A stretch of DNA of 64,000 nt from Zeugodacus cucurbitae (GCF_028554725.1 NC_071671.1:67140001-67204000); one strand, 5' to 3'; shown: positions 24,005-35,865, counted from the first letter of the stretch. The notes: generated by a model from the letters alone, not told the origin. A program made the numbers and translations.

Positions 24005-24430
24005 TTGATACAAAAGTTTAGTAAAAGCTTACACTTAAAGTGATTAGCGAAAGCATAGGAAAAGCTTTAAGTTTTTGAAGCTTAAAGCTTGAAGGATGAC
24101 ATCAGTGTATGGCTTCAATCTTGCAAAAACTCTACCAGGTCGTAAATTTGTGTAAAATTATGATCATCTCTATGAGAATGGGCATCTTCTCTATCGGCAA
24201 ATCAGCTTTATGGAGATTTGTTATGCAAAAACTCTTCAGCAGTGATAGCTTAAAGCTTGTGAAAGCTTCTAGGTTAAGAAAATTATTAGTTCGCACAAAT
24301 ATTCGCAGAAAATTTCGACAGGAAGCTCTCCCAGGCATTAGTAAACTCATTTTCTTTATGTTCAAAAGTGACACTGGTACATGCTATTCGATTCACTAGA
24401 ACTTAAACTTTGAAAATACAAGCTCTAGGG
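24005..24430. repeat. AAAGCTTT-word-rich cluster 4
   Basis: AAAGCTTA, AAAGCTTT, GAAGCTTAAAGCTTG and related words recur about ten times in roughly 400 bp (for example 24018, 24062, 24078-24092, 24250-24268, 24320). Two overlapping frames of 80-96 codons on opposite strands cross it, but each reads the same AAGCTT word structure and neither resembles a protein family. Confidence 0.45.
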
Positions 24431-27400
24431 TCAAACAAGTCTAAACCTTATCACTGCTCTCTTATTCTCACACTTTTCCTGGCACATAATCTCTAAATCT
24501 TATTAAATGACATTGTACCTGCCAAGTGTAAGTCAACTAACGAGATCAAATACCCCGTACATACATATGTATATAGAGGACCAACATACGCACGTACAAG
24601 CCCCAAATTAGAGCATTAAATTATTTGCTTCTTCATATTGTTGTTAGGAGGATTTTCAGAATCAGATTTAATTCCAAGTAGCTACCCAATTTCATGCCAA
24701 ATTACAACCCACACAGACACAATGCAGGGTACACACACACACGCCTATATATTTATATATAATTGGGTCAATTACAACACTTAGTTGGCAGCCCAACGAC
24801 ACTAAGTACCATACAATTATCAACGTACATATCATTAAAGTAATTAATCGTGTTTTTTGTTATTATTGTGTACGCTCTAATTCACAATTCGCATGACGGC
24901 GAGCGGAGGAGGTGGAGGCGCTGGCAGCTGCTCTTGACGGCGGTGTTGTTGTTGTTGCTGCTGCTGCTGTTGACTGCATCTTTTAGTCGAGCGGGGTGTG
25001 AGGTCGCTTCTATAACTTTTGCACTGTTTGACGGTGTGAAGCAGATTTATGCAAGGGCCGCCCATTATGACGGGCGCATGTACAGACGCGAGCATTAATT
25101 TCTGAGTTTCTGCATGTATGTTGGTGTGTGTGTTTGGCGCTAGTAGACTCAAAGGAGTACATATACTTGTACATCAGCTGCAACATTGTCTGTGTCAAAT
25201 ACTAAAAAGCAGACATTTCAAAACTTTTTGGCAGCCACCACACGCAAATGTTTGATAGCTGACGGCAGGAAGAGATAAAAATTAAGTAGCAGCGCACAAA
25301 ATAGAAAAAATAAAAGATGGCAACAACAACAAAAATAAATGAAGAAAATATAGAAAGTCAAATTATATAAATAAATTGCGCCAACATTTGCTTAGAGCGC
25401 GTAAATATAGTTGGAATGACTGAACTGAGTAGCTGTGAAAGAATTACAAAGCGAGGAAAAAAATGAAGAAAAAAATTGTAGAAAAAATAAATGAAATGAA
25501 GTCAAGAAAAATAAGAAAGAATAAAATAATGTCGGGAAAAAAATAAAAAATGCGACAAAAACAACAACAACTACAAATAGTTGGTGTCACAAAAGTGTAT
25601 AGCGACATTTGTGGAATTTCTATTGGCTTCGCCTGACAGGCGCGGTCTGCCTCATAAGCAGGCGTACAGGCACATACACACATATTATAACAAATGTGTG
25701 TATGCAAAGTCGCACGCATATACTTATAAGTAAGTGAGTAAGTACGTAAGCACAGCAGCTTACGCCTGTCTGTCTGTCTGTTGTGCGAACAATGGCTTGC
25801 GTCGCAAAGTTTCTCGCTGTGAACAAGATGAAATAAAATAAAGTAGAATAAAATAATAGTAGCAATACAATAGAATATATATGAATATACTATATATGCA
25901 TATGTATTTGCATGCGTGTGCGTGTGTGTGCGCGCACTCAAAGGGACAAAAATAATAATGAAATGAAATTGTCGACAATGAAGCGCTATAAATGCGTTTC
26001 CTCGTCGCGCACGTTTAATATGCCACAAAAGCGTATTAAGGCAGCAGCAACAACACTATTCGGAGAGAAGTGGTCGTTGCCGCAAGTGCGTGGCGTTGTG
26101 GAGACAATGTGCGGCAAGCGACAATCACCAACTATTATACGCGCCACATATACACACTTTTATATTAAACAATACAATATAGCCAGGCATGCTCCCCAAA
26201 CAGCAGTAAGCTCCACACGCCTGCTACTGTGCGACTGCAATCACACATCACTTATTTGTGGGGCACATTTGTATGCATGTGCGTTTGTTGCATGCGTTAG
26301 CGTGACAAGATTTTCGGGCAGTGATAAGTGAGCCAGTGTGCTGTTGGAAGGCAGCAGGCAGCGCTTCCGAAAAATATACGCAGTTAAAGTAAAAAAAAAA
26401 AATGTGAAAAAATCGTAAAAGTTTGCCGCATCTTCTGTGCTGTCGCTGCCACCGCCACCGCTGCTGCTGGGTGCCTGAAGCTTTGCCGCAGCGCGTTTTT
26501 ATGAGTGAATTTTTTTCGTTGCAAGTTTTTTGTGCCACCAATTTTTCATTGCCCCCAAATGTTGTACACATTGTGGAGCACTCATACACACACACACACA
26601 CTTACGCGCTTTTTGTTGTAGTCATGCGGCTGTCTACACATCGTCCGCACACACAGTGATACAGGCGCGCACTCACGCGGCACATACACTCAGAAATACA
26701 TGCAGCAGCGTCTACGCAGTCAAACAGACATTCGTCCACATCCATAGCCATCCATCTAGAGCCAAAGAGGCAAGTAGTCAAGAGCCGCCTCATTCAGACA
26801 TTCATCCGCTTGTCCGTCTGGCCTCTGGCCGTCCGCCTTCACTACCCGTTCGCACGTCAACCCATCAGCCCATCGTACATTCGTCGTCCGTCTGTCCATC
26901 CATCCCGCATCGTGATGGAGCATGCCAATTACAATTTTAAATGCGCCTGTCAAACTGAAACTTTTTCGAGAGATGCTTGATTTCATTTCCCGCTCCAAAC
27001 AATATTTCTGATTTTTTTCCGTTTCGGACGCTTGTTCTTGTTCGAGTTCACGTTCCTTCTTCTTTTTTTCATTATACCATTCATATGCATATGCTTGGTG
27101 TGGTGCTCCGTTTGATTTTTTTCTCGTTTTTTTTTGAGTATTTTTTTTTTTGTTTTTTGGGGAGCACATTTTTTCATTTAGTACAATAGTTTGGCTTTTG
27201 TTTCATTTGTTACACGTATTCCGTCTGCTGTTGGGGTGGTTTTCGACATTTTGGATGACTGACTTTGATTTAGGAGCCACTTTAACTTCGCATCGCTGCG
27301 GTTCGAGTGGACTTTTGGCGCTGCGAGCAACAGTAGTAGTAGCATCAAACAGTACAACAAAAACATAAAGAAAAGAAACAACAACAACAAAAAATTGGAG

Positions 27401-29747
27401 CAAGTAGTTGTAATGAATGGGAATGTATTGAAAAAGTTGTCGTAGAAATGAAAAAAAGCCAAAAACAAATCATCATCATCATCATAGCGACCGCCCCCGC
27501 CATCATCTTCAGCTTACTTGCCAACATTCCATCAATATGTGTGTGCGTGTGTGTATGTGTTACATGCAATAAAAACGCATGTTACAAGGACATTGTCGTC
27601 CTTTGTTTTAAGTTAAGCACTAAAAATAGCTGCGCCGCAAGCAACACTGTTCACACTTGGCGCGCCCGACTTGGCTGCGTTTGTGACAGGAATAAAAATG
27701 ATGGAAATTTGTTGTTGTCGCCATCGTGCGCCTCACAAATATCGATACACTTAAAGCGATAAATTTTCATTTGCTCGCAAAACAAATAAATTGGGAAACA
27801 TGCTTGTGTGTCTATATGTATGTATGTGTGTATGTGTATTTGAGTGTGTATTTTGTGTGATTACTTAAATTATGTTGGTTAATGTTGGTATTGATTTGTG
27901 GATTTCGTGCGTGATAACTTGATTTTCTCGCAATGTCAGCCCCCCGTATGCGTGGCTGCGCGTGTGTGTTATGAGGACACATTCCTTCATAGCACGACAA
28001 CACGACGACATTCTTAATAAAAGGTGAAGTTGCCTTGACGACATGTACTGTTAAGCTTGACATTCCGAGAATATGTTATTGGTTATACGTGAATTACGTG
28101 CGATTTTCGGTACTTCCTACAGCTTTCCTTTTAGAAACTGCTCTGATTAGAGGTTATACTACAGGTCATGCTGTGTTAAGAATTTCTGATATAAAGTCTA
28201 CATAAGTTGAGAAGTCAGTTAAAGCTTTGCAAGGATAAATGGCAGGGATATTGACTTTAAAAACAAATGGATAATCAAGAAATTGCGTAACAGTTTCTCA
28301 TGTTTCAAGTTTTATTGCTTACTGCAGTCTTAAATCATATTTTTGTTGATTTATCTATATATATATAATACATAGGCCTTAAGTAAAATAACATTTGTTT
28401 GTGTAAGATTTCTATGTACTTCGGACTAAAGTAATTTGTATAAAATGTTTCCACGGACTCTAAAGTAGTGTTTTGTGATTTATATTTGATAATTGCAATA
28501 GCTATACATATTATTATCAGAAAGAAGAAGCATCTTGTACTTTATTAAAGAATATATCCATTCCATTGTATTTTTTGTTATGGAACTCTTTCTACATAGT
28601 ACCGAAAAAATGAAGACTGTTCTATATATCGCTACTGTTTGTATTTTAACAACATATTTAGTATATTTTCTGAGGAAACACATAGTTGAAACAGCTCTTT
28701 AACATACTCCCAAATCATAATAGTCATCGAACCAAATTTTTTGAACTAAACAAAATCAAAATGGTCTGAAAATGCATTTAGTATTGGATTGTACATGAAA
28801 CCGGGTTTTAACAAGATTTAAGTGACATTTTTGTTAATGAAGATAACAGAATTTTTTTATAAGTAGTTCTAATATATATATATGCTCTACTAAAATATTT
28901 GAAGCTCATACCAAATGAAAATATAACCTCAAAGTATCACAAATCTTTCGAAACAACAGGAAACCATCTCTAGATTTGTTCAATTTTCGAGATGCTCTAT
29001 AATCTTTGACAATATTTTGGTGCTGTAAGCTGATTATCTTTCAGACAACAGTTACTTTTCATAGATATTTGATATAATATGATCAGAAACAGTATAAAAA
29101 CCATTTTTTACAAAACAATAACAACTGAATTAGAATGCAATGCTACTATCGATTGCTCATGCGCTCTCTTCTCTTTCGAGAACATTATCTCAATTATCGA
29201 AAATACTATGCAAATAGTTAAAAACCAAACCGACAAAGGATAAAAAATTAAATTTGTATATTTTAATAGTAGATGATAGTAGATTTTATGCCTAATGCAT
29301 TGTTCACATAATGTCACTCTTTTGCTATAAAAAAAATTATGGCATGAAATGACATGTCAAAATTTAATTTTTTTAAATTTCATTAATAAAAAACCCCGTT
29401 GAATGGCATTATCATGTCATGTTTTCAATAAATGACATTTAATGTCATAATATAAACGTGACACATACCATTTTAGTAGCTGCATAAGTATGTGCAAGTC
29501 AAAAATGTGATACTTAAAGCTGCATATTTACTTAATGGCTGAAAGCTGAAAAATGCGCATAAACCCAAAGTGTGTCACCACATTTTCAATCAAAGCCTCG
29601 TTGAAATTACGCAGATAGCAACACATACTTGCTTTATACCCACACACATATAAAATGAAATGTATATTTAAAGTATATTATATACTACTAATTAACATAT
29701 AACTGTAACTGTATATATATAAGGAGAAGGTATTGCTTTTCACCCAC
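24431..29747. other. Non-coding DNA, probably intron of the minus-strand gene
   Basis: This region lies immediately downstream (in gene direction) of the donor at 29748|29747. It holds CAG/CAA runs (24950-24972), CA/GT runs (about 26585-26600, 27538-27560), an AT-rich unique stretch (28080-29330) and ATGACAT/ATGTCAT palindromes (29340-29450). Frames of 80-140 codons between 25.4 and 27.5 kb are Thr/His, Cys/Phe or Lys-rich readings of simple sequence. No second coding exon is convincing. Confidence 0.45.
29340..29450. repeat. Cluster of ATGACAT / TGACATGTCA palindromes
   Basis: A perfect 10-bp palindrome TGACATGTCA lies at 29350-29359. ATCATGTCATG follows near 29411, and AATGACATTTAATGTCATAA, an interrupted inverted repeat, near 29432. 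They share the TGACA/TGTCA half-site with the 15.4-16.0 kb repeat. Confidence 0.55.
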
Positions 29748-31087
29748 CTGTGGTGCAGATGCCTGCCGAGATGCGTATATGGCGCTGTCGCCGTTGTGAT
29801 CAGCTGATATGGCTGTTGTTGCAGATACGCCGCCGTTGCGGCATCCACCAACGGTGCATTCACGAATGGCGAACCGGCTGCCGCCGCACTTGCAATCTGT
29901 CCCATTGCATTGGCAGCCGCCGTCATATTGCCATGATCCAGAAATATGGCCGCATATTGTGGTGGATAGGTGGCGGCAGCAGCAGCCGCTGTGGCAGCAC
30001 CCTGTGCCGCATTCGCAGCAGCGACATTCGCATTCCATTTCGCCTTGCTGCTCGATTTGTGCGACTTGCGCGTACGTGAGCGTTTGCTGGCACGCGACGA
30101 GGAGTCACGCGAACAGGTGCTCGTGTTCAGCAGGTCGGCCAGTTCGGCTACATTGGTGTGTGTGTTCGCATTGTTGTTGTTGTTGTTCGTGTTGGTAGCG
30201 TTGGCGGCAGCATTTGATGCGCTCATCGCTGGCAATGGCGGCAATTGCAGTTGAGCGCGTGCGGCTGCCAGTTGGCATTGTTGGGCCATGGATGAGCCCA
30301 TATAGCCACCACCACCACCACCGGTTGCACCGCCTCCGCTGCCACCACCTACGTATGCGGCACCCACGCCACCGCCAATGCTGAGACTACCAATTGAGGG
30401 CGGAAATTGCAGTTCGCTATAAATACTAGACTCGAGTATGTTGCTATCGGAGGTGCTGCGATTTAACAGGAATTGCTCGAATTCATCGTTCACCACAGCG
30501 TCCGTTGCCTCAACGCTATCCAAATCTACAACGCCATTCATCGTTGTTGCGTAGGCGTTGCTGTTGCTGTTGGTGTTGTTGTCGGTGGAGGAGAGTAGAG
30601 CGGTGCTTTCAATGGCAGAATCATCACAATTGCTCGATGAATCGCCCGTGTGAGCCTCTGTTTGCTGATATTGTTTTTGCTGTTGTTGTTGCAGTTGCTG
30701 TTGTTGTTGTTGGTGGTGTAGATTCTGATGGCTGTTGTAGCTGCCGTTGATTACAATCTCCGGTATGCTGGCAAACTGCCCTTCCGGCTGTTGGTAATAG
30801 CTGCTATTTCTATGACTACTTATGCTGTTGTTGTTGCTATTGTTGGTGCTGCTGCTACTGCTACAATTGCTGCTGCCGTAGCTCGTATTGTAGTCATAGA
30901 CGGCACCCATGATTGTGCCATTCTCAAAGACAACCGAGCCACTCGAAATGTTGTTGGTGGAAGCGGTGTTGTTGTGATTTTTGTTGTTGCTGGTGTTAGT
31001 ATTAAAGCTGATGGTGGCTTTGGCGTTGGCTTTGGCAGTGGAAGTGATTTGATTTATGGGGGTGGCATTCCTGTTGTACGCTTCCAT
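29748..31087 (-). CDS. First coding exon of an unidentified low-complexity regulatory-type protein (446 codons, partial)
   Basis: The exon runs right to left. The start is the ATG at 31087, with an insect-like context (ATCAAC before it, G after it). An in-frame TAA at 31177..31175 lies 29 codons upstream with no other in-frame ATG between. The exon ends inside an Arg codon at CAG|GTGGGT (29748|29747), a good donor, in phase 2; the frame stays open a little past it but loses composition. By residue: Asn/Ser/Thr-rich 1-96; Gln run 126-142; an acidic/hydrophobic stretch 185-230 that looks the most conserved; Gly-rich 238-261; Asn run 300-306; basic Ser/Arg/Lys patch 326-350, a probable nuclear localisation signal; Ala-rich 353-422; His-rich end. 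No DNA- or RNA-binding domain lies in this exon; it would be downstream. Such tracts are common in dipteran transcription and RNA-binding factors. I do not recognise the orthologue, so the nuclear role is an inference. Confidence 0.85.
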
Positions 31088-31747
31088 GTTGATAATGATT
31101 GCGTTTAAGGTAATGTCTTTTGTTTTTGTTATTGCTAGTGTTGTTGTTGTGTTTTTATTTTCATGCAACGGAGATTAGTTGCAATTTCTGGGCTTTTTTT
31201 GTATGCCTAATGGCTGCTTTAAGTGCGGAAATGTACGTGTTTAACGTTTGTGTAAGGAAATTACTTTTTGTTGTTTTATTCTTGTTGCCCTAGCGGTGGT
31301 CAGCAGTGTTTTATGTCGAACATTTTGTGGTATACTCTTCTTTCTTTCAATCAAATTTGGCACAATTTTCATTTTTCAGATATTTTGTATTTAACATTTG
31401 CATTTTAAACACTTTGTTGTTGTTGTTGTTTTTATTATTAATTTCAATTAATTAATATTGCTTTTAATTCACTTTAACTTCTTTGAGTGCGCATATCCTT
31501 TGGCGCACAGGATTCTCAACGCTCCATTCATCAAATCAAAAATAAATTTTTATTGGAGCTTCTTCACTTTCGATGTGTCACTTTCTACTTCCCTTAAACA
31601 CGTCGTGTGTTGTTTACGTTACGTGTATTTTACCCGCTTAAACATACGCACGCACTCACACATTCGTAACATCGAATTCACGTCACACACGTCTACACTA
31701 AATGGTGATTTGACCGGTCTGTACCGCTTGGAGTGCCGCCAAAAACT
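31088..31747 (-). other. Predicted 5' leader (first exon, untranslated) of the minus-strand gene
   Basis: This 660-nt stretch lies between the predicted start site at 31747 and the ATG at 31087. It contains about ten ATG triplets upstream of the main start (for example at 31164), and an in-frame TAA just upstream of the coding ORF. A leader this long and ATG-rich is typical of translationally controlled developmental genes. Part of it may be an unrecognised 5' intron (a GGGTAAAA donor-like site lies near 31632), so the transcribed leader could be shorter. Confidence 0.5.
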
Positions 31748-31750
31748 GAT
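31710..31750 (-). promoter_or_regulatory. TATA-less core promoter: Inr + MTE + DPE
   Basis: Read on the minus strand, TCAGTT at 31749..31744 matches the Drosophila initiator TCAKTY exactly, with A+1 at 31747. Positions +18 to +27 match 8 of 10 bases of the MTE consensus CSARCSSAAC. Positions +28 to +32 (31720..31716) read AGACC, an exact match to the DPE RGWYV at the required spacing. No TATA box lies near -30. The position 660 nt upstream of the only convincing coding exon, in the same orientation, supports function. Inr+DPE alone would occur by chance a few times in a window of this size; the MTE and the position are what make this convincing. Confidence 0.72.
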
Positions 31751-32681
31751 TTGAAAAATTCAAATTTTTGTTTACGTCGTCGCACGCTTAGCCATAACCA
31801 TAATGTAGCTCTTCACCACACTGCTCGTGCTCTCATGAGAGTATGTACATGCGTGTGTCTGTGTGTGTGTGTGTAATAACAAATGTGTATCTGCTTGTTT
31901 GTTTGTTGGTTTGCTTTTGCTTGCTTCTTGCTTGCTTGCTGGCTGGTCTTTTGTGTGTGTTTGTGAGAGCGCTTTAGGTATGAAAACAAACAACCACCAA
32001 AATCTTTCGTCCCTGCAGCACACAGCCGGGTCGTTAACAAATGCATTCTTCGCCCTCTGCCCGGCCGCAGCAATCAATATCGCCTTCGCCTACATTCCAA
32101 TAATGAAACGTAGGAAAAAACATACATATGAATGATAGCACAGTGCTGTTATAGAGTTGCCAACATTTTGTAGGGGTTCTTTGTTTCGTTCGGTGTTCTA
32201 GCGGTTGTACTTTTTCGCGCTAAATTATTTTGAATGTGCAAAAATGATGAGAAATGTCAAGTTTCAATAATATTAATATAATTTTAGGCGCATATCCTAG
32301 GCTCCAGATTTATGCAGAATACGCTTAAGAAGTTTTGAAAAAAAAAAACGGTTAGTGTAGTGTATACTTCTAACCATATTCATAATGGTGTTAGCCCAAA
32401 TGATAAGTCAACGGCATCTTATATATAGTAAAGAAGTCAGACTGAAGTTAGAAGTTAAGGAAATGTTTTTTTCATTTCAGATATAAAAGTCTAAGTTTTT
32501 ACTTTATTTTCTTAAAATTTAAAAAAAAAATTATATTCCCAACAATTTGTTCCTTTTTTAGTTTTCATACGACAGTTTAATGTAAGACTATTTATCTACT
32601 ATAAAAACGAAAAATAACTAATTTCGTGGAAAAATGATTTATTTAATTTTATTTTGTATAAGTTATATACAAATACCTTAA
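31751..32681. other. Non-coding DNA upstream of the minus-strand promoter
   Basis: Immediate promoter-upstream DNA for the gene starting near 31747. It contains a (TG)n run at about 31857-31874 and GCTTGCTTGC-type tetranucleotides at 31910-31945. No coding exon is recognised. Confidence 0.5.
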
Positions 32682-33314
32682 GCGGTTGGGGTAGTCAGGA
32701 TTTTCAACAAATCGATTTTTATTTTTTTGCACTTTCGTTAAGTTCAATATCTTAAATCTATTCTCTGAAGTTATTTGAAGTTAATCCGATAATTACTTTT
32801 CAAGTTATTTGAGAAATAACAAAGAGCGCTCGGGCTCTCCAAAACGCTAGCGTGAAACTTTATTTTCTCAAAACTATGCTTATTGAACTAGTGATAACTG
32901 TTACTCGAAAACCGCTCAGTAGATTTTAATGACATATATACAGCTTTTAGAATACATAATAATCCTGGGGCGGATCGGTTTTTTGTTTTTTCAAAAATTT
33001 TGCTTTATTAAGATCAAATACTGTTGATTTTTTCCCAAAAACCCAGGAAAAAATTTCCTGTGGCCGCCATTTCGTTAATTAAAAAAAAATCAGCTCAGGA
33101 TTATCTATTTATAAAACCAATTTTTCTTATCCGATTGATTTTTTTAGATGAATTTCCAAGGACTTATTTTTTTTTTCAAATTTACGTGACTTCAAGTCAA
33201 AACATTGTGTATTAATGCCATATTATTACTTTTGTAAAAAAAATATGATTTAATAGCAAAAACAAAATACTGAAAATTCTAATTTTTTTCGTGTCTCTGA
33301 CTACCAATAACTCC
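32682..33314. mobile_element. TTAA-flanked MITE-like element, about 633 bp
   Basis: The left end reads GCGGTTGGGGTAGTCAGGA directly after TTAA (32678-32681). The right end, complemented, reads GGAGTTATTGGTAGTCAGAG directly inside TTAA (33315-33318). The ends are imperfect inverted repeats of about 20 bp flanked by TTAA on both sides, which is the target duplication used by piggyBac-type elements. The interior has no transposase coding capacity. Assignment to piggyBac-derived MITEs is an inference from TTAA only. Confidence 0.6.
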
Positions 33315-33504
33315 TTAAGGGATTACATTAGTTTTGTCTCGGGAAAAAAATTCCAATACTATTTTTTTAATATAATAATTATTGTATTAATCAAACCTTT
33401 TCTTGCAATTTAAAATTTATAATTGGATTCTTGTCAAAGCGTTCTACGAAAAAATAGGCTAAAATTTGCCAGATTTGTTATTAAACAGTTGACACTCAAA
33501 AGCC

Positions 33505-33640
33505 AAAAGTATCCTTCACCCAAGTCGTTGTAAATTGTATCTGAAAGTCCTGTCTAAAATCGCATCAAGTACGGTTGATTAGTTCTCGAGACAATCGTGA
33601 CAAACGACTTTGAAAGCCCAGTTTTTATCGAGAACATAAT
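33505..33640 (+). repeat. Dispersed repeat copy A (paired with 51885-52015)
   Basis: This stretch aligns in the same orientation with 51885-52015: TAAATTGT.TC, TCT(G)CCTAAAAT, GCATCAA-like, GATTAGTT-like, a CAATC/CACAACC block, ACTTTGAAA and GTTTT words occur in the same order, with roughly two-thirds of bases alike by eye. No coding capacity. Its family is unknown to me. Confidence 0.5.
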
Positions 33641-35494
33641 TTAAACAATTGCGAATTATATCGAATAATTTAGTTGACTTGTATTTGTTTAATTAATACT
33701 TTAAATTTTAAGCAAATTCCCCAACAACTCTTATTAAAAGAAATTAAAAAATTTTAATTCTCAACAAAATGTCCCTCAACATCCGGCCATGCGCTGCCCT
33801 TGGCAACTCTGCTATAAACAATAAAGTCATGCACACAGATAAACACACACACACACATGCGCACGTACATGGACACGAACACGCACACGCGTACGCCCAA
33901 ACCAAACCAAACAGCAGTTTCTACACGTGCAACGGCGAAGCAATAAACATTCAGAGCATTTACTCTCCGTTTATATTGCCCTGCCATGCCGTTGTGTATT
34001 CTATCTGTGCCGCTGTGTTGCTGTTGTTGTTGCAGCGCTGTTATGCTATTACCTTATTGCTTTGTTGTGCTTCCTGAATCAGGCGAATCGTCCTGTGCTT
34101 GTTGTTCTTCCGCCTCCTCGCTGCCTTCTACTTGGACTTCTGCTGCTGTTGTTGCTGCCTCTTTTGTGTTTGCCACTGCCTTTTGGGTGCACGTTTTTAT
34201 GGCTACATTTCCTTCGCAGCGCACTGCTGACTTCATTCGCTTGTTGTTTACTATTTAACATTGCACATTGCCAATGTTATTGTTATTGTTGCTGTTGCTA
34301 TTGCTGTTGTTACTGTTGTCATCTCTTATTGCGAATGCCATTGCTGTGGGTTCCCGGCTGTTGTTTATGCTCTCGGCTTTGTTTACGTGCTTCTTTGCAT
34401 TCACCTTTCGTGCATTGTTGTTGCTTTTGTAAATTTATTTCTTATTTAAACAGTTTTAGTTTACTCACAAGCGCCTGCACTTGCTCATTCTCTCTTTCTC
34501 TCTCTCACACACATACAGGCGCTCTCTTGTAATCGCAAGGCAAAGTCCTGCTCTCTATCGTGTTGCCAATTGCCAATATTGGCCGTTCACCGCTGTTGTT
34601 GGGAAAATATGTGTGGGTGTCTTACATACATAGTATAAGCAATTTAGTAAATTCTGTTTGTAGGCTCGTCCTTCTTGTTTTGCTCTTTGGATTTTATTAC
34701 AGTTTTTTGGTTTGTCTCCAACTTTTCTTCGTGTAATAGTTCCTGCTGTTATTGTTTTCGATCCTTTATTGCCAAAAATGTCTTTGTAGTCACAGCGCCA
34801 ATAAAACACAGTGGCGGACTGTGAGAAATAGAGGTCTATAAGATTTGTTTGCTGGACAATTGGGTTTGGGTAAATTGTTTTCATTTGTATGGAAATATGT
34901 GGTGAGCTGTAGAATGTTGGCTATTGTTCGACAATAAATGTGGAACTTGAAATGTTAAAATATTGCGTATGTTTGTATAAACTTTTGTTCTGTTACTGGT
35001 TCGAAAACGTTTCAGAAGTCTATTCGGATCAGAGAGTATCATAAAAGTAATAAATTTGGCGAGCTAGATAATAAAAAAATAATAGTAAAATGATAATTTG
35101 ATATATGCTTTCGGATTAATTTCTAAGAACTACAGACCCTAAACATTGATTTTTTTAAGCTGTCGAGAAGATAATGAAAGAATAAGCAAAGCTGTCTAAT
35201 ATATTAATAATTAACCTCAAATCTCTCAACATAAACTTAACTCAGTGTGAGATGGTGTGATTTGATTTTGAACCGCAGACGACATTCAACAAATTGTGAT
35301 TCGGGATTTACACTCTCTGTAGTTCTGAGAGCCACTGAGAGCAAGAACCAATTATGCTCACTTATTTCTTAACTCATAATCCCACATCGTGATCTATTCT
35401 AAAATCGTTTTAAAACAACGATCAATCTCGTGTTTGAATACGATGAAATATCTAATATAGTATCTTGAGAATCAGATGTACCTTAATCTTAAAA

Positions 35495-35497
<3 letters not shown>
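33641..35497. other. Non-coding DNA with CA and TTG/CTG triplet runs
   Basis: A CA-rich run lies at 33838-33895. From 33950 to 34450, CTG/TTG-rich triplets give long Cys/Leu frames on the plus strand and short Gln/Ala/Glu frames on the minus strand. This opa-like triplet DNA has no start, splice or domain evidence for a gene. Confidence 0.45.

Positions 35498-35532
<35 letters not shown>
35498..35532. repeat. (TC)n microsatellite, about 17 units
   Basis: An uninterrupted TC dinucleotide run. On the minus strand it reads GAGAGA, which could bind GAGA factor, but the run is also a plain microsatellite. Confidence 0.95.
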
Positions 35533-35535
<3 letters not shown>

Positions 35536-35865
35536 CCTTGCTTGGTACTAGTTTCCAATAAAATATTAAAAAAATGTGAGGTGTGTTTAGAGTCCATATA
35601 GTTTTTTTGACTCTATTGCTCATCGTTTCTTTGACAATTGTGTCATGAAATCGAATTCCGATCTCAACAATTCCCTCATTTATATAATTTCCAACGAGCA
35701 CTCGTCTTGAAAAAACTTGTAGAACACCCAAAGTATATAATAATATCACGAAAGAACCTCTAATTAGAAGAATACCTTCACGCATTTGTTCAACTATTAG
35801 ATGTCCTAACAGTGAGTTTATGAAGCTTTTCTGCTTAAAGAATACTACTTTGGGTCATGTAGGAT

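Noticed and set aside
25444..26028. 194-codon minus-strand frame with Phe/Ile-rich tail
   Set aside because: Composition follows A-rich plus-strand sequence and CA repeats; no family resemblance.
26756..27169. Lys/Glu-rich minus-strand frame considered as a downstream exon of the 29.7-kb gene
   Set aside because: The Lys run comes from T-runs on the plus strand, there is no acceptor that restores phase convincingly and no conserved motif.
29678..31168. Longer version of the main exon starting at 31168
   Set aside because: The codon at 31168 is TTG, not ATG. The first in-frame ATG after the upstream TAA is at 31087, and the reading past 29748 crosses a consensus donor and loses the protein's composition.
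33927..34532. 201-codon Cys/Leu-rich frame
   Set aside because: It reads CTG/TTG/TGC triplet runs; no signal, domain or splice evidence, and the opposite strand is equally open.
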